DNA of 64,000 nt, from assembly GCA_903632075.3 (NCBI GenBank), contig CAHIKZ030004725.1, forward strand, positions 2,969,501 through 3,033,500, in the 5' to 3' direction. Position numbers and translations under genes: made by a program. Position 1 is the first letter of the stretch. Each line of letters opens with the position of its first letter. This DNA comes from Acanthosepion pharaonis. Taxonomy: Eukaryota; Mollusca; Cephalopoda; Sepiida; Sepiidae. This document shows, in pieces, positions 23,043 to 34,870 of this stretch. The notes beneath the pieces are model-generated. The model saw nothing but the letters and a program-made list of their open reading frames with translations. It was not told the DNA's origin and did not search any database.

Positions 23043-26000
23043 AACAAAAATACATCACATTAAGTTTCTTAATCTGAAATACTATTCCTCCTCAGTTTTA
23101 CCACTTGTTTTCTTGCATGTCTTTTCAAAGAAAGTCATTCAAAGTTTTAATGTTAGAAAAGAGAGGAAGATAGAACCCTGTGTACTTGTTTTCTATTCCT
23201 TACGGTGCATATTATAGATTAAAAGATGTAAATATGAATTTGGGCTGTGTCAACGAAATCTGGTAGGTCCTTTTTACAGCCACAATTGGTCAAAGCAAGC
23301 ATGGTTGAGAAATATTAAACAAGTCAAATTTGACTTGTACTGGTAAGTAAGATTCTGGTTAGAAATAACCTGACTCATAGCAGAAATAGACAAAAGTTTG
23401 ACAAATCTCCATTGTACACTTCTTAAACAATTGTTTTTGTTGCCTATTCGGACATCAAAAAGCTGCAGAATATTAAATGCCATTCCTCTGTGCATTGAAA
23501 AAAATTAATATTATAAGCAGAAAACCACTAGCAATTTTAAAACAAAGAATAAAAACTATTTACATCGTTCGGATTATTGCCGTCATTTTTATTGCCATAT
23601 ATATGATGTTTCAGCTATTGTATGTGCTGGCTTTCTTCAGGTGATTCATGTTAGAATTTCAAACCAAACCCTTTTAGTCTACAGGGGTAGATTGTTCTAA
23701 TTCCATGTGCCATGCCTTTTTTTATAGATTGCAGTTTCAGTTAATTCTCTTTTGTAATTCAATTCTACAAGTTTTTGTTACTTCAGCTGTGGTCAGCTAT
23801 TGAACTCATTACTCACAAGAGAGAGATTCAAAAAAGGCAGTGCACGGGAAATTAGTGATTGATTTTCATATTTGTTCAGGTAATTCTTTCATAGGTTTTA
23901 ACAAAAGTCAACAATGGTCTGTTAATCCAATATTGATTAACAGTGTAAGATTCTTCCATATAACAAATAATAAATATACCTAATGAAAGGTGCTTTCTCT
24001 CAAGATCTGTACAGTTTTAAAAAGTAAAAAACCATTACTGGTATACTATTAATACTCTTATGCAAAATAAATTTTTACATTAACATCTGCCTAAGGCTAA
24101 TGCAGTGGAGTCATGTAAGAGATGGTTTAGCCATTGTAAAATTCATATAGTGAATTTTGTCAGGAGCACTGTCATCCCGATACAAATATTTTACTAGTAT
24201 AAGACTTGATCAAATACTTAATAGATTAAAGTTATGTACAGTGTACTTTTTCTTTTAGTCTCAGAGATTCTCTTTACTAACAGTAAAAGTAATGAATTTG
24301 TAAATACTTCAGACTGTGGCCTGAACAATTATGCTATAAAAAATAGCCCTTTCATTTATATAGCCCATTATTTATGGCTCAGTTGAATAGGTAACTAAAA
24401 TCCAGAAATGATCGAAAATAGATAATATCAAGATGAGCAAATGTAAACAAAAATAAAAATGGGAAATACAAAAAATAATTAAAAACAAAAGACTAGGTTA
24501 ATCTTGCAATGCTTAGGAGATGATTTTTCACTTGGGGGCTTCAAATATTTGACTGTGTGCCCAGGTTCCCTGCAGTTAACAAACATCTATAAAATTGAAA
24601 GCAAGTCAAACACCTGTCTGAGAGGTTGGTGTTCAAGCCAAGCTAAAAGTATTAAAATGCTCACTTTAAAGGCAGAGAGGTTCTCCCCACTTAAGAAGAT
24701 TAGTGTAAGACAAAGTGCTGGGTTTCATTTTAAATTGTACTGTACAAAGATTGGTAAATAGCTCATGTGTAGAGTTTAGTCTTTACTCCATGAATGTGAT
24801 GAATAAGACTGACCAAGTACTGGAGTACCTAACATTTGAGAGTGAGAGAAATAAAATAATTGAATAAAAACAAAAAAAATACATAAATTAGATGTCTTTT
24901 TCCAGAGCTGCAGGGGATCTGGTTCTGTATTTATGTAGAATATCAACTACTTTATAATAAAATCTTAAAACTTCAAATATCTTGATTTCCTTCAGAAATT
25001 CCAACACCATTTAGCCAAAAGTTTACTTGCATCTGATCTACAATACTTACTAGAATTCTTTAAATCGGTCATTTCTATAAAATCTAGCATATACAAGATT
25101 AAAGCTTTGTAAAATATGGGCTATTTTTATTTTTTAAAAATCAAAAACTCATTTGCATTTTCACCATTTTTAGCTTTTATATTTAGCTTTTTTGTCAGGC
25201 CAGTAATTATTGTGATTTTTTTTTTTTTTTTTTTAAAGACTGCTGACAAAATTTCCAAGTAAGGAGTTTGTATATACAGGCACAAATTTGGGAGATTCAA
25301 TAAAACGGGAGATAAAAAAATTACATTAAAACAAAACCAAAATTAAGAAATCAAAAAAACAGCAAAAGAAAAAAAAAATCTTGAGATAAAAGGATCTTTT
25401 TTTTTTTTTCTCTTCAGTTCTTACAGAATGAATGGAATGAAACAATATAAAGTGGGCAAATGAGTTCTGTATGCAAAAGTAAAAGATGTGGCCGAGGAAT
25501 TTGCCTGCATACATAATTAGTGACTCACTTTCCTTATGGAGTAAGTAAGAGGATAGTTGTGCTTGAAGACCTACTTGCATTACCGCTTCCAAAATTAGGA
25601 AGTTGACAGAAAGAATTTAGATCACATTTCAAATGAAGTCAGCTTAACTTAGCAGTTTCAACACCTAGACATAACAGTTGACAAGTTGCAGACAATCTGG
25701 ACTAATTTATTTATATATTAATTGGTAAGAGACAAAAGAAAAGGACAATGACAAAGTGGATTATATCAGATCAATCCTATTTCGGTAATAGCCCCAAAAG
25801 TTACCTTTAAAAGGTTAAGTAACCGTTACTAGATTAGAAACTTTTTTTTTTTTTTTTATTATACAAGATAAATTTATTATTCATAGCTAGCTAGCAAGCT
25901 CTCTAGAGTTGAAAAAACTTGACTCTTTGCAAATTTTGCAGATTCCTTTTCTGCTTACTTGCGGTTGGTTTTTTTATTTGCATACTTATATGCGTGCTGT

Positions 26001-26458
26001 CAAAATAGGAGAGAGTGACATATTTTCTAAACTAAGAATTTTTTTTTTCCTTTTAGTTTAAATTTATCAGAATTCAAGAAAAATGGTGGCAGTTGTTGCA
26101 AAGCATGAAATTGTGCAAAAGTCGCATTTGAAGTGTGTGAACAGCAAAACAAGTTCAAACTTTATAAATAAAAAGAACTTCACTTAAATATATTAATGTT
26201 TATCATGGGTATAATTTATTAATATACATTAAAACTTCCATCCACTCAAATCATTACACATGTAAAGACATCATAAATACTACAAAGTATTAAAAGCATA
26301 TAGACAAGAACATGGTGAAAAGTTCTGTCCAACCAAAAAAGACTAATAAAAAAAAAAAAAAAAAAAAAAAGCCAAACATGGAGTCATTGTGAACATTATG
26401 AAACTTTCCTTAGCTGCATAGTATGTGCTGTGACAGGGCTACATATGACTGAATACAA
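23042..26458. other. Long AT-rich non-coding stretch
   Basis: No gene recognised. It contains a perfect 20-bp palindrome at 23319-23338 and a hammerhead-like Penelope terminus near 23608-23640 on the minus strand (CTGAAGA ... AGC/GCT mini-stem ... GAAAC). There are T-runs at 25217-25234 and 25842-25858, and about 24 A at 26347-26370. The 85-codon frame at 24504 is unrecognised and has no splice-like borders. Confidence 0.5.
23608..23640 (-). other. Hammerhead-like core motif (Penelope-type terminus)
   Basis: Minus-strand order: CTGAAGA (23640-23634), a possible AGC/GCT stem II, then GAAAC (23612-23608). The surrounding words (GAAGAAAGCCAGCACATAC and ATAGCTGAAAC) recur in altered form at 39241-39276. 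The match is to the conserved core order only; stems I and III are not clear. Confidence 0.35.
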
Positions 26459-26620
26459 AATTGTCCTAGACTGGCTGCCAACCAGGGCTAAATAGCCCCA
26501 TGCTCTATTATTTAATCTATAACTGGAGAGATGGATACACACGCAAGTGAATATAAGGAATTCAAACTTAGCCCTCTAATTTGGAACTGCCTGCACATTC
26601 AAAGTTCTCAAAAAGACACG
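26459..26620 (-). mobile_element. tRNA-derived SINE, family B, copy 1
   Basis: In reverse complement this matches the layout of the family B copy at 47141: a box B-like region (TTTGAATTCC-type), a CTTATATTCACTTGCGTG segment, then a CATCTCTCC...TATAGATTAAATAATAGAG body end. The tRNA-like 5' head lies at the high-coordinate side and is decayed. No coding capacity. Confidence 0.6.
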
Positions 26621-27870
26621 CAAAACAGATGTTTGTCTCATTTTCAGACATTAGGAAAGACCAGGCAAAAAACTTTTCAATACCACACTTTTTGGAAAGA
26701 ATTACAAATTATTTTACTACAGAAATTTATGGTAAATGCTTTATTATAGAAATAAGTAGATGCCAAAACTTTGATAATGTATTTTGCACATAAACAAATA
26801 TACAAAATTAGGCAAATAATGTCTTACGTGCTAGTAAACTTATACGAAATATTCAGAATAAAGCCAAGGGCACATTTCGGCTTTCCTTACAAAAGTATTG
26901 GTGAGTACTGTCTTTTGAGCAAGATCAAAACAATCATTTTTGAGAGAGACATTAATAGAAAAATAAATACCTAATATTATTAGTGTTTCACTAATTGTAC
27001 AGTTTGGTTATTCAATTCATCTTTGCAATTTCTAACTACAATTTCTTTTAGCAAATTTCACTTGTATGTTGTACAAGTGAAAAAGAAAAATTCTCAGCAA
27101 ACATGAATTAATGCAAGTCTCATTTATAGAATAAGGTTTTTGCATTTATATAAAGTTGGAAATGTTTCATTGCCTGGAAGATATTTGAGACAATTGATTT
27201 CATATCATAACTCATTACAAAAGGAATGCATATTTAAAATGTTTATCAATGAAGGTTCATCAAAATACCTATGGGTCATCAAACATTATTTCTTTTTGTG
27301 ACATTAGTTTTTCTGCCAAGTTTACTCAAGTGTAAGATTACAGAAAAAGATTTCATTAGTTTAAGTCTTATCAGACTCAATCCATAATAATTTTATCTGA
27401 GGGATGCAAGTCAGATGGCTTTGTTTGGAACATCTTTTAAAGTAAAGAAGTGTGATGACAATGATCAACCATTCTGACTGTCAGGTTTTTCTTTCATCTT
27501 AATTTCAGCTGCTTTTTATCACAACTATGCATAATGAGTTCCACAGAGTTAATAAAAATAATTGCCAAATAGTTTTTCTTTTGCCAAGAAGAAAAATGCT
27601 TTTCAAATTGAAAAAAAAAAAAAAAAAAAGAAGAAAAAAAGAAGTAGTTTAAATTGTCAATGTATATTTTATTAAAAATATTAAAACAAAATTACTAATG
27701 TTATGTTTGATAAACAATCAAAAAACAATTTTACTCTAAACAAATCGATTTAAAAAAAATAAAAAATAATAAACACTGTGCTAGAGAAATGTGAGGTGAA
27801 ATTAAGAAAGAAATACAGAGGTTGGAATTTTAAATATTAGTAAAAAATAGTGAAATATTGTATGTATTGA
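26621..27870. other. AT-rich non-coding stretch
   Basis: Nothing gene-like. There is a short 11-bp-arm hairpin at 27056-27082 and an A-run at 27610-27628. Confidence 0.55.
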
Positions 27871-28172
27871 GTGTGTGAGAGGTTCGGGTGGAGGAGTGCG
27901 CGAGAGAGGTTCAGGTGGAGGAGGCGAGAGAGGTTCGGGTGGAGGAGCGCGGAGAGAGGTTCAGGTGGAGAGAGCGAGAGAGGTTCGGGTGGAGGAGTGG
28001 AGAGAGAGTTTTCAGGTGGAGGAGGTTCAGGTGGAGGAGAGGTTCAGGGTGGAGGGTGGAGGAGGTTCGGGTGGAGGAGTGCGCGAGAGAGGTTCGGGTG
28101 GAGGAGTGCGCGAGAGAGGTTCGGGTGGAGGAGTGCGCGAGAGAGGTTCGGGTGGAGGAGTGCGAGAGAGAG
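27871..28172. repeat. G-rich 27-bp minisatellite
   Basis: A purine-rich array based on GAGAGAGGTTCGGGTGGAGG followed by AGTGCGC is about 27 bp per unit. The last four units (about 28065-28160) are nearly identical and the earlier ones carry indels. All three plus frames and one minus frame stay open: repeats of ERFGWRSAR and similar on plus, and AHSSTRTSL on minus. CpG and GGG content contrast sharply with the AT-rich surroundings. Strong G/C strand asymmetry could support two-tier G-quadruplex or R-loop formation. Translation is unlikely because no flanking exon structure is seen. Confidence 0.93.
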
Positions 28173-30034
28173 AGAGAGACATTGAAAATTTCCAACACTG
28201 CTTATTCAGTTCTACCAGAAACTAGATCAATAAGGATTTTTTTTTTTTTATAAATTACAGCTTTTGTATCAAACTTGATAAAATCAAATACTATTTCATT
28301 TACTTAAAAAAAAGACAAAACAAAAGACAACATTGAAATGTAAGCTGAAAAGTTCAACTATAATATATTTATACTATTTCAATAGTTGTTTTGGCTCATT
28401 TGTTTCAATAGATATTATTTGATCATTCAAACCAAATTAAGACATTTGCTGAATGAAGATTTTATAAGCATAAGAATGTAAAAGCAAGGATGTGAGAAGT
28501 TTTGATAAAGATGTCAGCTTAGACTTCTATAACCTTTTACTTGTGACTAATTTCTATTTATCGTTGACTAACCATGTTTATTTTAGTTCTCAAGAGAGAA
28601 GCAAAAAAAAAAAAAAAAAAAAAAAAAAGATTAAATTAACTTATGCCTTGCCACTCAGCAAAGTAAAAGGTTTTAATTTAAAAGCCTAAACAGTAACAAA
28701 TATGGAAGATCTAGCTAATCTTATTTCTCTTAAACCAAGTACAACAGTACATTTATCATGTGGACAGAATTGTGTTCATATTGAAAAAACACCAGGTAAC
28801 AACTAAATTACAATCATCTTAAGTAGCTGGAATATGAATTCAATACAATTTCACAGACTATAGAAGTAATTCTCCTATATCAATGACATTAGAAATTCAA
28901 ACTCCAAAAGTGAAAAACTTACAAATTCACATATTAAATGGAAGAACTTTATTGACCTCACAGTAAGAGTGAAATAATCCTACTTTAAGTGTTCAGTAAA
29001 AATACATAACAAAAATAACCGTTTTCATGTATTATGGTTTTTATCATCAAGAGAGTTATCAATAACATTTTTTTTTCAAATTTAAATGACATTTTCACAT
29101 CTGTGTGTGTGCATGTATATGCTACAGTAGTGAGTGAAGATAGGGTATAGAGGGAGGAGGAAAAAAAAAAAAAAAAAAAAGAGAAGAGTATGAAAGATAT
29201 TAAGAAACAAGTTTGAAATAAAATATAAGAGGAATACATCCCAGGGTAAATAGATGTTTTTAATCCAAGACCCTGACATATCACCTGCATCTAACTCAAA
29301 CATAGCCACATTTTTGCCAGATGACACAGCAACCAAAGAGGGGAATAAGTGAAAAAAAAAAACAAAAAACAACAAAAACAAATCCTGCTGTCAGATTTAA
29401 AGTTGAACACCGCATACATAACATGTCTGTTGGGTTTTAGAAATCTACACAGTTGTTGCAGGAGGTGGGGGTACTTGTAGAAATGATTCTTTGCTAGAAT
29501 CCAACTCTTGAAATTCACTCTTTAAGTGGAATCACCTTATTCTCGCCTTCAGTGAATAATTTGTTCTATTTACATTCCATAGGCATGTGCACTTCAAACC
29601 CAGAGGAAAAAAACAATGCATTTTGCAGCCATGGGGGTGACCTCTTGTTAGAGTCACCACCCTGTATTACAAAATGTCAGTACATGACATTTTGTATTGA
29701 ATACCTAGTCACAATACATATACATACATACACACACTACTAATGTATTGTTACTTTAAGACATTAACATAAAGAACATACTAGAATTCTGAACACATTA
29801 TAATGGTTTGAATTTTACAAAGAGGTGAGAGGGCGGAAGAGTATAGGTAATATAAGAAGGTAGGTAAAGCCAAATATTTGGCCTATAAATAAATTATAAT
29901 ATACAAAATATCAAAGTATAAGAATATAAAAGTATAAGAATATAAAAAAGAAAAATGCCCCCCCCCAAAAAAAAAACTAATATCAGGGTATCTTATGTAA
30001 TGAATGAATTATAATTATTGTTGACATTAATATC

Positions 30035-30072
<38 letters not shown>

Positions 30073-30680
30073 AATTCAAGGATACAAAATCAGAATCTGA
30101 ATGGAACCAGTATTCTGCTATTGTGAGAGAGAGCCAATAAAATCTGGTGATATCATGGGCTATTACTTGCGGGTTGTGGGGTGTTATCCTATATTAGTGG
30201 TGCTTATGTTTAAGCCTCAAAAGAAAAAAGGTGATGTTGCAGTAAGCATCTCATGAAAGCTTTGGTAGAGACACTGCTACACTTTCCGAAACAGACTAGA
30301 AATACCAATATATTTTATATTTAGATTAAAACACTAATTAGCAAATATGAATTTAATTATACTAGATTGCAATTTGATGAGTCAATCAAATCCAATCTGT
30401 AAAATTGCTGAGCACAAGAAAAAAAAAAAAAAAAAATAAAAATCATATTCAACACACTTATTGCCAATATTCAATTTCTCAAAACTTTCAAATAGCAAGA
30501 GAAAAGTTTGTTTTTTTTTAAGGAGTTTTAGCATCAAACTTGTATTTCCTCCAACTTTTGAAATATGTTAGTTTTTGTTTTGTTTTGTCTTTTCCATAAA
30601 TATTTGAGATCTTTAAATATGAAATCTACAATTGATTACTTTTGGCTTTGTTAACTAATGCATGACACTTTTTTTTAAGC
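28173..30680. other. AT-rich non-coding stretch
   Basis: No gene recognised. Contents are A-runs at 28603-28628 and 29162-29180, a small 12-bp-arm hairpin at 29668-29696, (TA)n at 30036-30069 and an A-run at 30420-30436. 30110-30270 is slightly GC-richer and unassigned. Confidence 0.5.
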
Positions 30681-30778
30681 TTTTCACCCCAAGCAAGACG
30701 GGAAGCCACTAGGACGCAAGGGGTTACAGAAGATTTGGAGCAAGATCAGATAGGATGAGGAGAAGGATAGTGGATAGA

Positions 30779-31256
30779 TCAAGGTAACTGGAGATGTCGA
30801 TTGACATTACATTTGAATAGTTGGAGATTATAGCTCTCAGGGAAACTGGAATAGGGAAGGGAGTTCCACAGGCGAGAGGTGCGAGACATGAAGCTATTGG
30901 AGTAGAAGAGACGGCTACATTTAAAAGTTTCTACAGTGTAAGGGTGGGAGCGGGATGCCAGCCTTGTAGGACGCTTGAATTCATGAAGTCTGGGAACCAG
31001 CGAATGCAGCTCCTCAGAGCAATTACCATGAAGGTATTCATAAAAAAAAAAGACAGAGAGAGGCGATGACGCATCTGTGAGAGAGCGACTGTAGACGAGA
31101 TGCCAGAACAGGGCCAATTATATTGCATATCCGCCTCTGGATCTTATCAAGAACCCCGAGGCAAACAGAAGGGGCTCCAGACCATATATGGCAGCAATAC
31201 TCCATGAAGACTATATTTTGATTAAATTGAAATATTTCTGCAGTTACAGTATTCAC
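30779..31256 (-). pseudogene. Non-LTR retrotransposon RT C-terminus (CR1/L2/Jockey group)
   Basis: On the minus strand the upstream part reads MEYCCHIWSGAP, DKIQRRICNIIGP and LQSLSHRCVIASLCLF. The frame then breaks in a 10-nt A-run (31040-31049 on plus). A second frame picks up YEYLHGNCSEELHSLVP, TRLASRSHPYTVETFKC and RTSRLWNSLPYSSFPESYNL to the end. Motifs such as YCxHIWxGAP, HPYTV and SRLWNSLP are the usual C-terminus of CR1/L2/Jockey-type ORF2 proteins. The element is truncated at its 5' side and frameshifted once. It differs in type from the RTE relics elsewhere in the window. Confidence 0.85.
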
Positions 31257-34255
31257 TGCAGAATTAACATTAATAATTCTGTTTGTTCCTTTGCATGTAC
31301 TTCATACCCTGCCAATACTTCAAATAAATAATAGACCATTCCATTTTGACCAAAGAAAGAGGGAAATATACAGACACTGGTTTCAGTGATAAATAAAAAG
31401 AAAGGTAATAATTCTCCAATCTGTTTTTAAATCTTTTCATTTGTACCCTTTTACTTTTTTTTAAAATAAAGGCTTCCATTTATATTTGGTTAGAGTGGTT
31501 AAGCTCAAATATTTCATGATGTAAGGGGAATTTCCAAGGGTATTTTGTAGTTGTGGAACTCTCCAAAGATGAAAATAGGAAAACCATGAAATTTGCATGA
31601 GTAATATAACTTTGTTGATTTATAAAAGGTGTTGTCTTTTCTTCAATCTGGTTTGTATCTGATAGGCAAAAATTTAACAGATTATACTGATGTCTGAAAA
31701 GTTAATGATAAATCCTAAGATCATTTTTGCATGTGTGTATGTGTTAAGGGATGTGTGCAATTAGTAATGCTATTGTCCAAATTGTAACATGATGGTCAGA
31801 GTGGGTTGGGGGAGAAAATAAAACTAATTCAAACAACTCTATTGGTTGTAATGCAGGTATTCCATTAGATAAAATGGTGACACATTCAAAACTATTTAAA
31901 ACATTCCTCAAAGCCTAATCTCAATTTTTTCTCATTATGTCACCAGTATTATCAATGTTAAATCAGCATTTTTTTTTTTCCAACAAAGTATGCAACCTTT
32001 TGCAAAAAGTTATGTTTTTTTTTTTTTTGGGGGGATTATATGATAATATATTTGGTGGATTACCTGAACCTGTTTGTTTTCTCACATAAAAACCAATTAC
32101 TATACATTTAGAACAAAAATGTGTGACACTGTTAGTTCTCAATCTTGAACTTTGTAAAAGAGTTTAAATTAGTGTTTTATAATTCTTATTCACAGGATAA
32201 TGAAGCAAGTTACCATTCTGTTTAGAAAAATCATCTTACAGTAAATTCAGAATCTTAAGTTTTTAATCTCTTGTCAGGCAAAAATCTCCAATTCTTTTTT
32301 TTTTGCTAATTGGTAAACACTTTGTGCTCAGTTTAATTAACATTAGTTTTCTTAGTCCCTATTTTTAACCAACAACTTTTATAAATATTTCTCTCTGTTT
32401 ACAGTTGTATATAAACAGGTGCAGCAACAAAGACACTGATTGTGGCAAAGAATCTGTCTTCAAATTACAAACTGAAGAATTTGGTAAATCATATTCTACA
32501 AGAATGTCTTGTTTGTTGGCAGCAGTGGTAGAAGCAGAAACTATATTAGTATTTATTTTATTTGGAAAGACATCAGTAGCAGCAAATGTTGAGCAAATTT
32601 CTTTGACTAACCAACAGCATCAACAATATATCTGCACACACAACATTTTAGGACTTAAATAAAAATAAATTTAAAGCTAAACAAAAAAATCTTACAATTT
32701 GTAATTAAATATGGGCACAGTCTTTAATGCAAGTACAAGTTTATAATGTAACAATCAATATTAAACCAGACATCACAATATTAAACTTAAATATAAGATA
32801 ACAATTCCATAAAAGTTAAAAGGTATACAAATTGTAATTTCTATTTAGATTGATATCATAATGACAAGTCATTTTACCAGATTATAAATCTAATGTTGTA
32901 TAATTCTACTGGATTTAACTCGACAACGCTGGCTTCTCATTGAGAAAATTGTCATTTATGAACCACTGAGAATAGGGCTGTTAAAGAAAATCTCCCCTAC
33001 TTTTGGAGAACAAGATAGAAAAAAAAAAAGATTGATTATTTTAAATAGAATTAATTTGAAAGTTTTACTTACATCAGGGTAATAAAGATAAACCAAAATT
33101 TGTTAAAATACAAAAGAAAAACACCTTTGCCAAAACTTAAAATAATACAAGCTTTTGTAATAAAGAAATAAAATGCAAGGATCTAAGAAGCTTTTTTTGA
33201 TAAAAGGTTAAGTGCAACACAAAATCAATTCATCTGTTATTTATTACAATAAAAATTAAGGCATTGATCAGAAGCCAATGAACCAGTCCAAAATTATAAA
33301 ACATTCTATTTTGGATTTCAATAGATTTTCATTGATGCACTAAACAGGCTGGCACAGTAAAAGATGAACCATAGTGCAATTGGAAAAAAAAAAAAAAAAA
33401 AAAATTGTTAGTTGACAAAAGTTTTATATCCAGTCTACCGGTATCTATGTCTAGTTTTATCTATCTAATGAGCCTCATCTTTTATATAAGAAAAGAGATG
33501 AAAAAGAAATGATGAAACAATGTTGATATCATTATACATTTTTTTTTAAGCTTTTATTTCTCATGGAGTCAGTTTAAAAAAAAAAAAAAAAAAAAAATGA
33601 ATATTGGTGCATTTGAAACAAAATGTGTCTAAACAGAAAACGTTATAAAGACTTAATTACTTTTGTCTTTTTCATGGAATTAATTTATCTAAACATAACA
33701 GAACAGTGTATGTTAATAATATAAGTAATTGTTTAATATATATTGAAATAAATAAATGAATAATAAAAAAGTATTTTTAAATAAGTCCTAAAGTGAAAGG
33801 GATAAAAAAAAAAGTCAATGAATTCATTATTCATGAGACAAAATCTATAAATGCTTTTTGTACAAAGTGAAAAATCATTATAAATGGCAAGCCTAATAAC
33901 CTTATCAGCATCACTATTATTAAGTCTACTCTTTCCTTTTCTCATAATAATAAAAATAATAAATTCAACAAGATGAAGTGAATGCCCTAAACAAGAATGT
34001 GATTTGAGGAAATCCTTATTAGCAGAAAGAGAACATAAAGTGTCAATGAAACAAAGATGAAGTTTTAAAAAAAGCAAAAAACTAAAAGAATGAAAAATTT
34101 AAAAAATAAAATAGAAAAGAATAACTGAGTGAATAAAATGGAGAGAAAAAAAAAATCTTTCCCCCCCACGGAGGAAGTGTTATGAGGCAGCAATAGAAAC
34201 TCTTAAGTGTATTGTTCTGTGAGGAAATGAACTGAGTTGGACCTGTAGGAGAAAG
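31257..34255. other. AT-rich non-coding stretch
   Basis: No confident gene. It holds T-rich runs at 32013-32028 and A-runs at 33385-33403 and 33576-33597. One weak exon-like candidate (32404-32664) is listed separately. The 114-codon minus-strand frame at 33733 is Phe/Ile-rich and unsupported. Confidence 0.5.
32404..32664 (+). other. Weak candidate terminal exon
   Basis: A good acceptor-like context (TTTCTCTCTGTTTACAG, ending 32403) precedes an open frame that stays open to a TAA at 32660-32662. AATAAA overlaps the stop. The peptide (for example RCSNKDTDCGKESVF and TSVAANVEQISLTNQQHQQY) is compositionally ordinary, not low-complexity, but I recognise no family. In DNA this AT-rich, AATAAA and pyrimidine-AG are common, so chance is the leading alternative. 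Confidence 0.15.
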
Positions 34256-34259
34256 TTGT

Positions 34260-34870
34260 CTCTTATGGCAGCCAACGGACTATGACAACAGGGGAGAAGC
34301 GTGTTAGTGGGGGGAGGGCGAGGAGAGAAGGAGGAGGAGGAGAATCGGTGGCTGTAGTAGGAGTAATGTTGTCTTCCCTTGCATGCTGGAGACAGCAATC
34401 AAGGGATAAATCATCCCCCCTCCCCTCTCCCTCGCCAATACCTCATCTACTACAGACACCTTTCCTCTGCTCTTCTTTATTCGGCATCATCCACCGTCCG
34501 CCACTTTGCTTGAAGGCTGCAACAGCAGAATCAATAGGGAAGTGAAGGTCCTGATCTTGATCTCGGCAAGAAATGTTCAGGAGGAGATTTCTCCATTTGT
34601 AAGCCTTCAAACTGCTGTACAGAATACAGAGCTGTTGCCCTCACCTTCCCCCCCCCCAACCAACCGATATCTTCATGCCTGTCCCTGCCAACTCCGACAA
34701 AGCACTCAGTGTGCAACCTTCCCTGGATAAACTTGCTCCCTTAGAGAAATTTAATTGTACAGAGGAAGTGAAACCAGGTCGACACAAGAATCACAAGATG
34801 GCAAACAAAACTCCATGCAAGGTCACAAGGTCAGGGTTGGTGCTTGTTAACATTGGGCCCTCCTTGTAGC
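34260..34870. promoter_or_regulatory. GC-richer CpG-bearing island, candidate promoter/5' exon
   Basis: GC is near 50 percent by eye, against about 30 percent around it, and there are a dozen or so CpGs over about 600 bp. It has purine-rich DNA at 34300-34345, pyrimidine-rich DNA at 34412-34435, and a C-run at 34648-34656. No TATA box is obvious. It is bounded by ordinary AT-rich DNA and by a long T-run from 34900. It contains no transposon motif that I recognise, which separates it from the other GC-richer patches here. Transcription direction is not certain; the plus strand offers the better coding candidate. Confidence 0.35.
34675..34810 (+). CDS. Candidate first coding exon, product unknown
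   Basis: An ATG at 34675 opens a frame with ordinary, mixed composition (MPVPANSDKALSVQPSLDKL, continuing through KFNCTEEVKPGRHKNHKMAN). It reaches donor-like AAG/GTCACA and AAG/GTCAGG sites near 34818-34830; unspliced it would stop at 34869. The Kozak context is poor (T at -3). No domain is recognised. Support is position inside the GC-rich island and non-repetitive composition only. A spurious frame in a 5' UTR or CpG island is equally possible. Confidence 0.18.

Noticed and set aside
27871..28225. Repetitive-protein gene (FGWRSARER repeats)
   Set aside because: All plus frames are open purely because of the 27-bp unit and purine bias. No flanking exon, start context or splice signals.
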